43,064 nt of DNA from Burkholderiales bacterium (GTDB lineage: Bacteria; Pseudomonadota; Gammaproteobacteria; Burkholderiales; Burkholderiaceae_C). How positions within the stretch are numbered: the stretch's first letter is position 1; each line of letters opens with the position of its first letter. The DNA lies in the NCBI GenBank assembly GCA_005789825.1, contig SXWY01000139.1, forward strand, positions 1 through 43,064, given 5' to 3'. Made by a program: the position numbers and the translations under genes. Below, one piece after another: positions 33,403-42,044 of the stretch. Below the pieces are notes generated by a model, which worked only from the letters and a program-made list of their open reading frames with translations, had not been told where the DNA came from and ran no database searches.

Positions 33403-34344
33403 ATGACACAAGCCCTGTCCCATTACTTGCAGTTCAATGATTTGACAGCACAGGACTATGCCTATTTGTTTTCTCGCGCTGCCTTCATCAAGCACAAATT
33501 CAAAACCTACGCCAAACACCAACCACTGACCGACCGCAGCTTGGCCATGATTTTTGAGAAGGCCTCCACCCGCACGCGCATCAGCTTTGAAGCCGGTATG
33601 TACCAAATGGGTGGCGCAGTGGTTCACCTGACCACGGGCGACAGCCAGTTGGGCCGGGCTGAACCGATTGAAGACTCGGCCAAAGTGATCAGCCGCATGG
33701 TCGATCTGGTCATGATCCGCACCTACGAACAAACCAAGATCGAACGCTTCGCCGCCAATTCACGCGTGCCGGTGATCAATGGTCTCACCAACGAATTCCA
33801 CCCTTGCCAAATCATGGCTGACTTGTTCACCTACATTGAACACCGTGGCGATGTGACACAACCCTTGCAATGCCTGCAAGGCAAGGTGGTGGCCTGGGTG
33901 GGCGACGGCAACAACATGGCCAACACTTGGTTGCAGGCTGCCGACCTGCTGGGCTTCAAAGTCCATGTCAGCACACCCAGTGGCTATGAGGTGGATCCAG
34001 CCGTGGCAGGTATCGGTCACGCCAGTTGCTACCGAGTTTTTCGCGACCCGCTAGAGGCCTGTCAAGGTGCCGATTTGGTCACCACCGATGTGTGGACCAG
34101 CATGGGGTTTGAAGCTGAAAACGAAACCCGGCGCCAAGCCTTTGCGGCTTGGTGCGTCGATCAAAACATGATGGCTGCCGCCAAACCGGATGCGTTGTTC
34201 ATGCATTGCTTACCAGCCCACCGTGGCGAAGAAGTTCAAGCCGAAGTGATCGATGGTCCGCAATCGGTGGTTTGGGACGAAGCCGAAAACCGCATGCATG
34301 TGCAAAAAGCTTTGATGGAATTTTTGCTCTTGGGCCGGTTGTGA
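33403..34344 (+). CDS. argF: Ornithine carbamoyltransferase
   Basis: This 313-aa protein has the carbamoyl-phosphate motif EKASTRTRISFEAGM near residue 50. It also has the trimer and ornithine-binding segments (FHPCQIMADLFTYIEH, WVGDGNNMANTWL) and the catalytic HCLPAHRGEEV near residue 268. It makes citrulline for arginine synthesis. It overlaps almost directly with argD (TGA-T-ATG) and converges on the flavin monooxygenase gene, whose stop is 20 bp away. Confidence 0.96.
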   Translation: MTQALSHYLQFNDLTAQDYAYLFSRAAFIKHKFKTYAKHQPLTDRSLAMIFEKASTRTRISFEAGMYQMGGAVVHLTTGDSQLGRAEPIEDSAKVISRMVDLVMIRTYEQTKIERFAANSRVPVINGLTNEFHPCQIMADLFTYIEHRGDVTQPLQCLQGKVVAWVGDGNNMANTWLQAADLLGFKVHVSTPSGYEVDPAVAGIGHASCYRVFRDPLEACQGADLVTTDVWTSMGFEAENETRRQAFAAWCVDQNMMAAAKPDALFMHCLPAHRGEEVQAEVIDGPQSVVWDEAENRMHVQKALMEFLLLGRL

Positions 34345-34364
34345 TTATTTCTGTGGAAGCGGTG

Positions 34365-35558
34365 TCAACCGCCATACAACCAAGGCATGTCCATGAGCTT
34401 GGCGCCACCCAATGCCATGGCCGTATCGCGCGCAACGCGTAACCATCCCTGCGCATGAAATAGCTTGCCGTTACGGCGTGCGCGTTGCTGCACTTTGGCC
34501 ACGCGCTGCCAACGCGCTTGCGCGTAACGCTGTAAACGATCTTCGACTGACAAGTGGGCATGCTGCCATTGCGCAGCCATTTGAGCTGCATCTTCGATCG
34601 CCATGCCTGCACCTTGCGCCAAATAAGGCAGCATAGGATGCGCCGCATCGCCCAACAAAGCCAACTTGCCACGCGCCAATTGCGCGGCTGAATCAACGGG
34701 CGGGCGATCCAACAAACACCAAGCACGCCACAACGGCGCCATGGACACCAATTCTTTCAGCCCACGGCAACAGGTGTTCATGGCCCGCTGCAAATCCGCA
34801 GCGGTTTGTGCAGGTGTTCGCGCCACGTCCCATCCTGCCGAGGCAGCGCCATCGGTGGCTTCCACCAAGACCACCAGGTTGAGCCACTCACCGCCTTTGA
34901 CCGGGTAGTGCACCACATGCAATGCCGGCCCCAACCACATGCCTATCTGCGGTTTTCGCCAAACCACAGGCAGGTCTTGCATGGGCAACAAGGCGCGGTA
35001 AGCCCAGTGGCCGCTGGCCACAGGCGCTTCATCGCCACACACCAAAGGACGAACGCGGCTGTGCAAACCATCCGCCCCCAGCAACGCTTGTGCATGCACA
35101 ACAGTTTGGTTGTTTTCAAAATGCAGTTCCACGCTTTGTGCGGTGTGTGTCACTGCGTGCAAGCGGTGGTTCAAAGTCAAGACAGCGCTGGTTTGGCTTT
35201 GCAATGCTTGCCACAAACAGTCGTGTAAATCGGCGCGGTGCATCGTCAGATACGGCGCACCATAACGCGCCACAAATGCATCGGCCATCGGCAAGCAACC
35301 CAACAAGCGACCGTCACCTGCATGTTGGACAAGCAATCGCTGCGGCATGCAAGCGGATTCGCGCAACGCCTTTCCGATGCCCCATGCATCCAAACGCCTG
35401 ATGGCGTTGGGACCCAGACCAATCCCCGCCCCGACCTCTTCAAATGTGGCTGACTGCTCGTACAAAGAAGTGTGCACACCCACTTGTCCCAATGCCAACG
35501 CGGCCGCCAACCCGCCAATACCACCGCCCACCACCGCCACTGGCGCAGGGAATGTCAT
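34365..35558 (-). CDS. FAD-dependent aromatic-ring monooxygenase (salicylate hydroxylase-like)
   Basis: This 397-aa class A flavoprotein monooxygenase has GGGIGG at residues 11-16 in an N-terminal Rossmann strand. It also has the DG motif in LLGADGLHSRVRPLV, and the second FAD motif with LALLGDAAHPMLPYLAQGAG near residue 290. GAGIGLGPNAIRRLD and MWLGPALHVVHYPVKGGE are typical of salicylate, 3-hydroxybenzoate and hydroxynicotinate hydroxylases. Urate hydroxylase HpxO belongs to the same superfamily. It is the last gene after the Rieske and deaminase genes (27-bp gap), so a heterocyclic (purine-derived) substrate is my inference. A simple aromatic acid is the main alternative. Confidence 0.85.
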   Translation of the reverse strand: MTFPAPVAVVGGGIGGLAAALALGQVGVHTSLYEQSATFEEVGAGIGLGPNAIRRLDAWGIGKALRESACMPQRLLVQHAGDGRLLGCLPMADAFVARYGAPYLTMHRADLHDCLWQALQSQTSAVLTLNHRLHAVTHTAQSVELHFENNQTVVHAQALLGADGLHSRVRPLVCGDEAPVASGHWAYRALLPMQDLPVVWRKPQIGMWLGPALHVVHYPVKGGEWLNLVVLVEATDGAASAGWDVARTPAQTAADLQRAMNTCCRGLKELVSMAPLWRAWCLLDRPPVDSAAQLARGKLALLGDAAHPMLPYLAQGAGMAIEDAAQMAAQWQHAHLSVEDRLQRYAQARWQRVAKVQQRARRNGKLFHAQGWLRVARDTAMALGGAKLMDMPWLYGG

Positions 35559-35585
35559 TGCGCTTGGGCTTTGTTCACCCGGCGC

Positions 35586-36626
<1,041 letters not shown>

Positions 36627-37619
36627 TCAACAGACTCCAAAAGTAACAGCCAGCTTTTGTAAAAAACGTCTGTAAGCCACCGATGCTTTGTCACTGGCCA
36701 CGTGCGATTCCGTTTTAGCGTGCAAGGGTAACAGACGCGGCATTTGCGACTCAAGCACAGGCTTGTCTTGGGAAAATATTTTGTCTTGAAATGCCAGGAC
36801 GTCCTCCACATCTGCATCAAAGTCGGCGACCGCCATGCGAAACCAGACCCGACAACTGTCGGGCGATTTAGGAAGAATGCACACAACGATGGATTCTTCA
36901 TAGCCGGGGGGCACGCCACTTTGCGGGTCGGGAATTTTGGTCAGCACGGCCGAATAGGGGTGGTTGACCTCGTAGCTATAGGACACCATGCCACCTTCCG
37001 TCGATAAAGCACTGGTGTTGGGTTGCCAGACTTGGGACTGGGTGATTTTGAATCCTGTTTCGCTCTCCTGCGATGAAATATCGGGAATTTCACTGTGCCC
37101 GGCCTCACCCAACCAGCCATCATGCACAAAGCTGAAATGCGACATGTCCAAAAAATTTTCTACGATGCGCGGTGCGCTGGTGGCCACGTCATAGGGGCCA
37201 GCGTTGAGTTTTCGCATGCCCGCATTCCACTCGGCGGCAAATGTCGGCCAAATAGCCTGCTCTGCATTTGCCACATCCAAACACACCCACACCAATCCCA
37301 TGCGCTCGGCTACCGCCACCGCTTTGGCTTGCTGGGTAGGACCTGGCTGAAAATGTGGCAGCGCGGGCACAAGGGTGCAGTCGCCTTGGCCTGCAAACAA
37401 CCACCCGTGGTACGCACATTGCAGCTGTCCATGGCAAACGCGACCCAATGACAGACTGGCCCCTCGGTGCGGACAGCGATCATGCAAACCACATACGGTG
37501 CCATTCTGGTCACGCCACAAAACCAGTGCCTGCTCTAACAACACAACGGGAAAGGGTTCTTCCTGCACTTGACGGGCATCACACACGGGGTGCCAGAGCA
37601 AATGTTCGATCGGTGTCAT
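36627..37619 (-). CDS. Rieske [2Fe-2S] non-haem iron oxygenase, alpha-subunit type
   Basis: Using the ATG at 37619 (MTPIEHLLWHPVCDARQVQE), which has AGGAG ten bases upstream, the protein is 330 aa. An ATG at 37670 would add 17 residues and overlap the upstream gene by 11 bp. The Rieske cluster ligands are C49-x-H51 (RCPHRG) and C68-x2-H71 (QCAYHGW). The mononuclear iron site is in NFLDMSHFSFVH (D, H, H). This is the vanillate-demethylase/ring-hydroxylase class, which needs a reductase not found in the window. HpxD, which hydroxylates hypoxanthine in Klebsiella, is also a Rieske protein. Coupling to an adenine-deaminase-type gene makes a purine substrate worth testing. Confidence 0.88.
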   Translation of the reverse strand: MTPIEHLLWHPVCDARQVQEEPFPVVLLEQALVLWRDQNGTVCGLHDRCPHRGASLSLGRVCHGQLQCAYHGWLFAGQGDCTLVPALPHFQPGPTQQAKAVAVAERMGLVWVCLDVANAEQAIWPTFAAEWNAGMRKLNAGPYDVATSAPRIVENFLDMSHFSFVHDGWLGEAGHSEIPDISSQESETGFKITQSQVWQPNTSALSTEGGMVSYSYEVNHPYSAVLTKIPDPQSGVPPGYEESIVVCILPKSPDSCRVWFRMAVADFDADVEDVLAFQDKIFSQDKPVLESQMPRLLPLHAKTESHVASDKASVAYRRFLQKLAVTFGVC

Positions 37620-37659
37620 GGCGGGTGTGCTCCTGGTGGGTAGCCGATTGTGATCTGAT

Positions 37660-38175
37660 TCAGTCGTCATGGCGCTTTTTGGTTGGCAACCAATGTCTTC
37701 GTGAAGGTACCCAAGCTTGGTAGGCCTCTACCCAATTTGTGGCAACACGTTGCTGTGCTTCGGTCAAAGTCAACTCACCTCGGCATACCATTTTGTAGAC
37801 GATCCATTCGAGTTCATTTTTTTGTTCGGCGGACCATTCTCCTGTTCGCGGCTGCGGCCAAAGGTTTCGCGGGTCGGTGGGATGGCCACCGATGTTCAGC
37901 GGAATCAGGTGATCGAGTTCGTATTTACGCGGGTCTGTGTCCGCATATTGGTATTGCCTGAGTTGCTCGCGCTTTAAGCGGTTGGTGTAAGTCTTGTCAG
38001 GCCTGACACGTTGGGTATAGCCCTTGACGCAGACGGTAGATTGGATATTGGCCTGGTTCACAACAGAGTCCACGGAACCGGGTGTTTGGTTTGCATCTGG
38101 CAAGCCTGCAGGCTGCGCCCCACACAGGTTGATCGACAAGAGGCTGCCAGTCACTATTAAAAAAAGAGATTTCAC
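37660..38175 (-). CDS. Small secreted HNH-like protein
   Basis: I take the GTG at 38175 as start (VKSLFLIVTGSLLSINLCGA), giving 171 aa with a signal peptide probably cut near residue 20. The track start at 38322 would translate through the BMP terminator. The central sequence YELDHLIPLNIGGHPTDPRN followed by LWPQP matches the His-Asn-His nuclease-like pattern (DH at 88-89, H98, N104). Two Cys (49 and one near 130) could form a disulfide. It may be a periplasmic or extracellular nuclease, but catalytic activity is unproven. It lies between the terminator of the BMP gene and the Rieske gene, overlapping the longer form of the latter. Confidence 0.7.
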   Translation of the reverse strand: MKSLFLIVTGSLLSINLCGAQPAGLPDANQTPGSVDSVVNQANIQSTVCVKGYTQRVRPDKTYTNRLKREQLRQYQYADTDPRKYELDHLIPLNIGGHPTDPRNLWPQPRTGEWSAEQKNELEWIVYKMVCRGELTLTEAQQRVATNWVEAYQAWVPSRRHWLPTKKRHDD

Positions 38176-38214
38176 GGTGCTCAATGATTCATTTAACGAA
38201 TAAGTAAAAGCCGC

Positions 38215-38243
38215 AAAAAAGGCTGCCCTGGGGCAGCCTTTTG
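38215..38243 (-). terminator. Intrinsic terminator of the BMP-family gene
   Basis: On the minus strand AAAGGCTGCC-CCAG-GGCAGCCTTTTTT is a strong stem with six Ts, 24 bp after the stop codon of the BMP-family lipoprotein gene. It should largely separate that gene from the HNH-like, Rieske, deaminase and monooxygenase genes. Confidence 0.92.
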
Positions 38244-38266
38244 CATGAACCTGACCAAGGGGTCCA

Positions 38267-39406
38267 TTACTTGCCGCCGGGCACTTTCCCTTCAACGCCT
38301 TTGACATAGAAATTGACGCCACTCAAGAACTTGTCGTCAGCCACTTCGTCTTTTTTCAACAGCGTTTTGCCAGTGTTGTCAATCAACGGGCCTTTCCAAA
38401 TCGCAAAGCTGCCATCCTTCAAACCAGCTTTGATCTCTTCGACTTTGGCTTTGGTATCGGCTGGCACGTCTTCAGCGATAGAAACAATGTCAATCGCGCC
38501 TTCTTTGACACCCCACCAGACACCAGTGCCGCCTACCCATTTGCCTTCCAAGGCTTCACGCGTGGTTTGGATGTAGTAAGGCGCCCAATTGATGATGGCC
38601 GAGGCCAGGTGGGCCTTGGGACCATAAGCGGTCATGTCAGAGTCCCAACCAAAAGCGCGTTTGCCTTTGGCTTCAGCGGTTTTCAACACGGCTGGTGAAT
38701 CGGTGTTTTGGAACAGAACATCTGCACCACCATTGATCAACGAGGTGGCTGCTTCGGTTTCTTTGGGTGGGTTGAACCACTCATTGACCCAGACAACCTT
38801 GGTTTTGACTTTGGGGTTAACCGACTGCGCACCCAAGGTGAAGCTGTTGATGTTGCGAACCACTTCAGGAATGGGAATAGAAGCCACAACGCCTAAAGTG
38901 TTGGACTTGGTCATCTTGCCAGCGATCACGCCAGCCATGTAAGCACCTTCGTAGGTACGGCTGTCATAAGTGCGCATGTTTTCGGCTTGCTTGTAACCCG
39001 TGGCATGCTCAAATTTGACGTCTTTGCTGTCAGCAGCCACTTTCAACATGGGTTCCATGTAACCAAAGGTGGTGCCAAAAATCAGTTTGTTGCCTTGAGA
39101 CACCATGTCACGGAAATTGCGCTCGGCGTCCGCTGACTCGGAAACGTTTTCTGTGTAGGTGGTTTGTACTTTGTCGCCAAACTCGGCTTCTATGGCTTTG
39201 CGGGCATTGTCATGTGCAAAAGTCCAGCCACCGTCGCCGACAGGGCCTACATAGGCAAATGCAATTTTCAGCGGTTCGGCTTTGGGGGCTTCTGCCGCAG
39301 GTGCGGGTTTGGGTTCTTCTTTTTTGCCACAACCGACCATGAGGGCAGCAGCCACAAGGCCCAAAGCAGCGGCACGAAACCAGTTGCGTTTGTAAAAATC
39401 AGTCAT
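38267..39406 (-). CDS. BMP-family ABC transporter substrate-binding lipoprotein
   Basis: I choose the ATG at 39406 (MTDFYKRNWFRAAALGLVAA) because AAAGGA stands at proper distance. The ATG at 39412 used by the track has AGG directly against it. The product is 379 aa with a lipoprotein signal ending VGC (Cys26), a Lys/Pro/Ala linker, then a BMP/PnrA-type periplasmic binding fold. The fold shows IAFAYVGPVGDGGWTFAHDN, FGTTFGYMEP, YEGAYMAGVIAGKM, LFQNTDSPAVLKTAEAKGKR and FGWDSDMTAYGP. Characterised relatives (PnrA, BmpA-type) bind purine nucleosides. ATPase and permease genes of the matching type lie upstream, beyond a repeat-rich spacer. Confidence 0.93.
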   Translation of the reverse strand: MTDFYKRNWFRAAALGLVAAALMVGCGKKEEPKPAPAAEAPKAEPLKIAFAYVGPVGDGGWTFAHDNARKAIEAEFGDKVQTTYTENVSESADAERNFRDMVSQGNKLIFGTTFGYMEPMLKVAADSKDVKFEHATGYKQAENMRTYDSRTYEGAYMAGVIAGKMTKSNTLGVVASIPIPEVVRNINSFTLGAQSVNPKVKTKVVWVNEWFNPPKETEAATSLINGGADVLFQNTDSPAVLKTAEAKGKRAFGWDSDMTAYGPKAHLASAIINWAPYYIQTTREALEGKWVGGTGVWWGVKEGAIDIVSIAEDVPADTKAKVEEIKAGLKDGSFAIWKGPLIDNTGKTLLKKDEVADDKFLSGVNFYVKGVEGKVPGGK

Positions 39407-39449
39407 ATCCATCCTTTAGAGAATTCGCAAGAGTTGGGGGTGAACGAGA

Positions 39450-39483
39450 AAACCCGCATTATGGCCTTGATTGGCGCGGGTTT
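39450..39483 (-). promoter_or_regulatory. Hairpin upstream of the BMP-family gene
   Basis: AAACCCGC (39450-39457) and GCGGGTTT (39476-39483) form an 8-bp stem with an 18-base loop, about 45-75 bp before the BMP start codon. On the minus strand the 3' arm reads GCGGGTTTTC, which is terminator-like but with a poor T-tract. It may be a leader structure or an attenuator. The loop contains CATAAT, a possible -10. Confidence 0.4.
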
Positions 39484-39605
39484 CCCCGTGATTCTCGGCC
39501 AATAAGCGCAATTCATGCTGCGAGTCACGCGATTTTGCGGTTGTGCGCCTGCTTCTGCTGACTTTTTTTCATGTCTGTATGCGTTTGCGCCATGCTGGCT
39601 CGGTT

Positions 39606-39671
39606 ACTTGTGCTTTGACGTGAGGTCACTTGTGTTGTGACGCGAGGTCACTTGTGTTGTGACGCGAGGTG
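39606..39671. repeat. Tandem 22-bp repeat, three units, with spaced inverted repeats
   Basis: Units are at 39606-39627, 39628-39649 and 39650-39671. Units two and three differ only in the last base, and unit one differs at three positions. The unit is ACTTGTGTTGTGACGCGAGG plus TC. Each unit junction builds TGAC-N5-GTCA, extended to GTGAC-GCGAG-GTCAC at the second junction; the third is degraded. A 22-bp period is about two helical turns, so proteins bound to successive dyads would lie on the same DNA face. The array is flanked by a 17-bp direct repeat CGCCATGCYGGCTCGGT (39588-39604 and 39676-39692). Confidence 0.85.
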
Positions 39672-39824
39672 CTCACGCCATGCCGGCTCGGTCGCCGCTC
39701 ACTGCAGCAAAGCTGCAATGTTCGCGTCGGCCCGACCGCCATGTCGGTCATCCACCCGTACTGTTTCACTCAAGCAAAGCAGTCACGATGAAATAAGTTG
39801 CACGTTTACCCAAAACATCAGTCG

Positions 39825-39900
39825 GGCCGTCTGTGCGGGGATGTTTTTGCCAGCGAAAGCGCAGCAAAAAGCATACCGGCGCGGACGGTCATGCCAATGA
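39825..39900. repeat. Palindromic repeat element, copy 1 (76 bp)
   Basis: The copy begins GGCCGTCTGTGCGGGG and ends CGGACGGTCATGCCAATGA. Its two halves are complementary over about 26 positions, allowing G-T wobbles, two mismatches and one bulge. The inner stem ATGTTTTTGC pairs with GCAAAAAGCAT. The tip contains GCGAAAGC, which is known to form an exceptionally stable DNA mini-hairpin. It resembles REP-type extragenic palindromes. It can also fold in RNA and lies downstream of the ABC permease operon. Confidence 0.85.
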
Positions 39901-39940
39901 TTCATCACGAAGTTACACGTGTACCAACAGCAACTCGACA

Positions 39941-40014
39941 GGCCGTCTGTGCGGGGATGTTTTTGCCAGCGAAAGCGCAGCGATGCATACCGGCGCGGAC
40001 GGTCATGCCAATGA
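39941..40014. repeat. Palindromic repeat element, copy 2 (74 bp)
   Basis: Direct repeat of the element at 39825-39900 in the same orientation, 116 bp away start to start. It is identical except that AAAAA in the 3' inner arm is replaced by GAT. This removes the inner stem but keeps the ~16-bp outer stem and the GCGAAAGC tip. It ends 32 bp before the permease stop codon, so it could block or process the 3' end of the ABC operon transcript. Confidence 0.85.
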
Positions 40015-40046
40015 CTTTCTGCAACGCTTACAAAGCAGCAAAGAAG

Positions 40047-40967
40047 CTATGCGCCTGGATAAAACGGCTTACCCAAAGACGCCGGCATATTCACACGAAT
40101 CCATTGCGGATTGCGAGAAATCAGCGCCAACACGACAATCGTCGCCACATACGGCAACATGCTCAAAAACTGACTCGGCACCTCCACGCCCGTGGCCTGC
40201 AAATGAAATTGCAGCATGGTGACCCCGCCAAATAAATAGGCACCCAACAAAATACGCGCCGGTCGCCACGTGGCGAACGTCGTGAGCGCCAAGGCAATCC
40301 AGCCTTTGCCCGCAATCATGCCCTCGACCCACAACGGTGTGTAAATCACCGAAATATAAGCACCCGCCAAACCACACAAGGCACCACCGCACACCACGGC
40401 CGCCAGCCGAATACTGCGCACCGGATAACCCAAGGCATGGGCGGACTGCGGTGACTCGCCGACAGCGCGCAACACCAAGCCAGCACGGCTGCGCTGCAAA
40501 AACCAAATCAATCCCAAGGTCATGGCGATCGCCAAATACACCATGGGATGGTGACGAAACAAGGCTACACCCACCAGCGGTAAATCGGACAAATACGGCA
40601 CTTCATAACTCAACCGCTCGGGCAATTTGGCCTGCACGTAACTCGTGCCAACAAACGCCGAAAAACCCACGCCAAACAAACTCAGCGCCAAGCCTGTGGC
40701 GTATTGGTTGGTGTTCAAGCCAATCACCAAGGCACCAAAGAACAAGGACAACAACGCACCGGCTCCCATGCCAGCCAAAAAGCCCAACAGATCGCTGCCC
40801 GTGTTCACCACCGTGGCGTAGCCGGCGATCGCCGCGCAGAGCATCATGCCTTCTGCACCCAAATTGACGATACCGGCTTTTTCATTGATCAACAAACCCA
40901 AAGCCGCAATGGCCAATACCGTGCCAGCACTCAATGTGGCTGCCATCAACAAAGCATAGGTTTCCAT
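40047..40967 (-). CDS. ABC transporter permease (BMP/nucleoside type), second permease
   Basis: This 306-aa protein has about eight or nine TM helices and starts METYALLMAATLSAGTVLAI. Family features are GLLINEKAGIVNLGAEGMML, NQYATGLALSLFGVGFSAFV and GENPQSAHALGYPV-like sequence (VGESPQSAHALGYPVRSIRL), followed by GGALCGLAGAYISVIYTPLW. It belongs to the branched-chain/ribose-type permeases and pairs with the upstream permease to import the BMP ligand, probably purine nucleosides. Its start codon touches the stop of the first permease (overlap of 1 bp). The BMP gene follows only after the repeat-rich spacer. Confidence 0.93.
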   Translation of the reverse strand: METYALLMAATLSAGTVLAIAALGLLINEKAGIVNLGAEGMMLCAAIAGYATVVNTGSDLLGFLAGMGAGALLSLFFGALVIGLNTNQYATGLALSLFGVGFSAFVGTSYVQAKLPERLSYEVPYLSDLPLVGVALFRHHPMVYLAIAMTLGLIWFLQRSRAGLVLRAVGESPQSAHALGYPVRSIRLAAVVCGGALCGLAGAYISVIYTPLWVEGMIAGKGWIALALTTFATWRPARILLGAYLFGGVTMLQFHLQATGVEVPSQFLSMLPYVATIVVLALISRNPQWIRVNMPASLGKPFYPGA

Positions 40968-42043
40968 CAGACAAGCCCCCTGCTGGTTGCACTGCGCCAG
41001 CGCAACCGATAGTTCATCAACACATCACAAGCCAGCAAACAAAACAGCAGCAAGCCTTGGAACACGCCCGTGAGTGATTTGGGCAAACCCAATCGGGATT
41101 GCGCCAATTCACCACCGATATAAAACATGCTCATCAAAATGGCTGAGAACACCATGCCCACCGGGTGCAAGCGCCCCACAAACGCCACGATGATCGCCGC
41201 AAAACCATAGCCCACCGGCACATAAGGGGTGAGCTGACCGATCGGTCCCGCCACTTCCAACGCACCCGCCAAACCGGCGCATGCCCCTGACACCAACAGC
41301 GCAACCCAAATGGCACGGCGCGATGAAAACCCGGCGTAACGTGCTGCCGCTGGCGACAAGCCGCCAATTTGCTGCGCCCAACCTGCGCGGGTGCGGAACA
41401 TGAACACCCACAGCGCCAACACGCCCGCCAGCGCCAGCAACGCGCCAATGTTCACCCGCGATCCTTTAAACAAACGCGGCACTTGTGTGGCGACTTCAAA
41501 GGTTTTGGTTTGGGGAAAGTTGTAACCGAGCGGGTCTTTCCAAGGCCCATACACCAAATAACCCAACACCATGATGGCGACATAGACCAACATCAGGCTC
41601 ACCAAAATTTCATTGGCATGGAAGCGATCACGCAACCAGGCCGTCAGCGCCGCCCAACACATGCCACCCAACAACCCCGCACACAACACGGGGACAAAAA
41701 ACCAAGCGCCGCTGCTTTTGTCTGCCAGCAATGCCACACCAGTCGCAAACACCGCACCCATGACGTACTGGCCTTCAGCGCCGATGTTCCATACATTGGA
41801 ACGAAAACACAGCGCCAGTCCCAGTGCAATCAACAACAACGGGGTGGCCTTGACCACCAATTCGCCCAAGGCATAGCCGCTGCGAATAGGCTCCCAAAAA
41901 AACACCAACAAACCTTTGACCGGGTCTTTGCCCAGCGCCATGAACAACAACACGCCCAAAATGACGGTCAAAACCAAGGCCAACAAAGGCGATGCGATGC
42001 GCCAAAACGCAGAGGGTTCGGGTCGGGCTTCAAGTTTCCACAC
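40967..42043 (-). CDS. ABC transporter permease (BMP/nucleoside type), first permease
   Basis: I prefer the GTG at 42043 (read as MWKLEARPEPSAFWRIASPL; 358 aa), which has GAAGG upstream and follows the ATPase stop directly. The track ATG at 42067 overlaps the ATPase gene by 23 bp. About ten TM helices are present. Signature segments are LGLALCFRSNVWNIGAEGQY, FHANEILVSLMLVYVAIMVL, GGLSPAAARYAGFSSRRAIW and GYGFAAIIVAFVGRLHP. It is half of the heterodimeric membrane channel of a BMP-dependent importer. Confidence 0.92.
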   Translation of the reverse strand: MWKLEARPEPSAFWRIASPLLALVLTVILGVLLFMALGKDPVKGLLVFFWEPIRSGYALGELVVKATPLLLIALGLALCFRSNVWNIGAEGQYVMGAVFATGVALLADKSSGAWFFVPVLCAGLLGGMCWAALTAWLRDRFHANEILVSLMLVYVAIMVLGYLVYGPWKDPLGYNFPQTKTFEVATQVPRLFKGSRVNIGALLALAGVLALWVFMFRTRAGWAQQIGGLSPAAARYAGFSSRRAIWVALLVSGACAGLAGALEVAGPIGQLTPYVPVGYGFAAIIVAFVGRLHPVGMVFSAILMSMFYIGGELAQSRLGLPKSLTGVFQGLLLFCLLACDVLMNYRLRWRSATSRGLV

Positions 42044-42044
42044 G

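Larger units (their letters stand above)
39407..40046. other. Repeat-rich intergenic region between the BMP gene and the ABC permease genes
   Basis: About 640 bp without a credible gene. From right to left it holds two copies of a palindromic ~75-bp element, small dyads (TGCAGC-AAA-GCTGCA at 39703-39717; GACCG-N6-CGGTC near 39740), a three-unit 22-bp tandem repeat and a leader hairpin before the BMP gene. ORFs in the track here (39637-39900, 39798-40235, 39833-40222) arise from the repeats. The promoter of the BMP gene must lie within the first ~150 bp, but no convincing -35/-10 pair is seen; CATAAT in the hairpin loop is one candidate. Confidence 0.75.

Noticed and set aside
34359-34372. Terminator between convergent argF and the flavin monooxygenase (GCGGT-GTCA-ACCGC)
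   Set aside because: A 5-bp stem only, no T-tract on either strand, and it overlaps the monooxygenase coding end.
38176-38322. Upstream start of the HNH-like gene
   Set aside because: It would include the strong BMP terminator and overlap the BMP gene end. The GTG at 38175 gives a proper signal peptide.
39636-39651. CRP-like site (TGTGA...TCAC) in the 22-bp repeat
   Set aside because: The half-sites are separated by seven bases instead of six and the right half is incomplete, so it does not fit the CRP consensus.
39606-40014. CRISPR array
   Set aside because: Only two or three repeats, with no unique spacers of regular length and no cas genes.
39798-40235. Plus-strand ORFs 39637-39900, 39798-40235 and 39833-40222
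   Set aside because: They are translations of the duplicated palindromic element running into the permease antisense strand. The repeated peptides reflect the DNA repeat.
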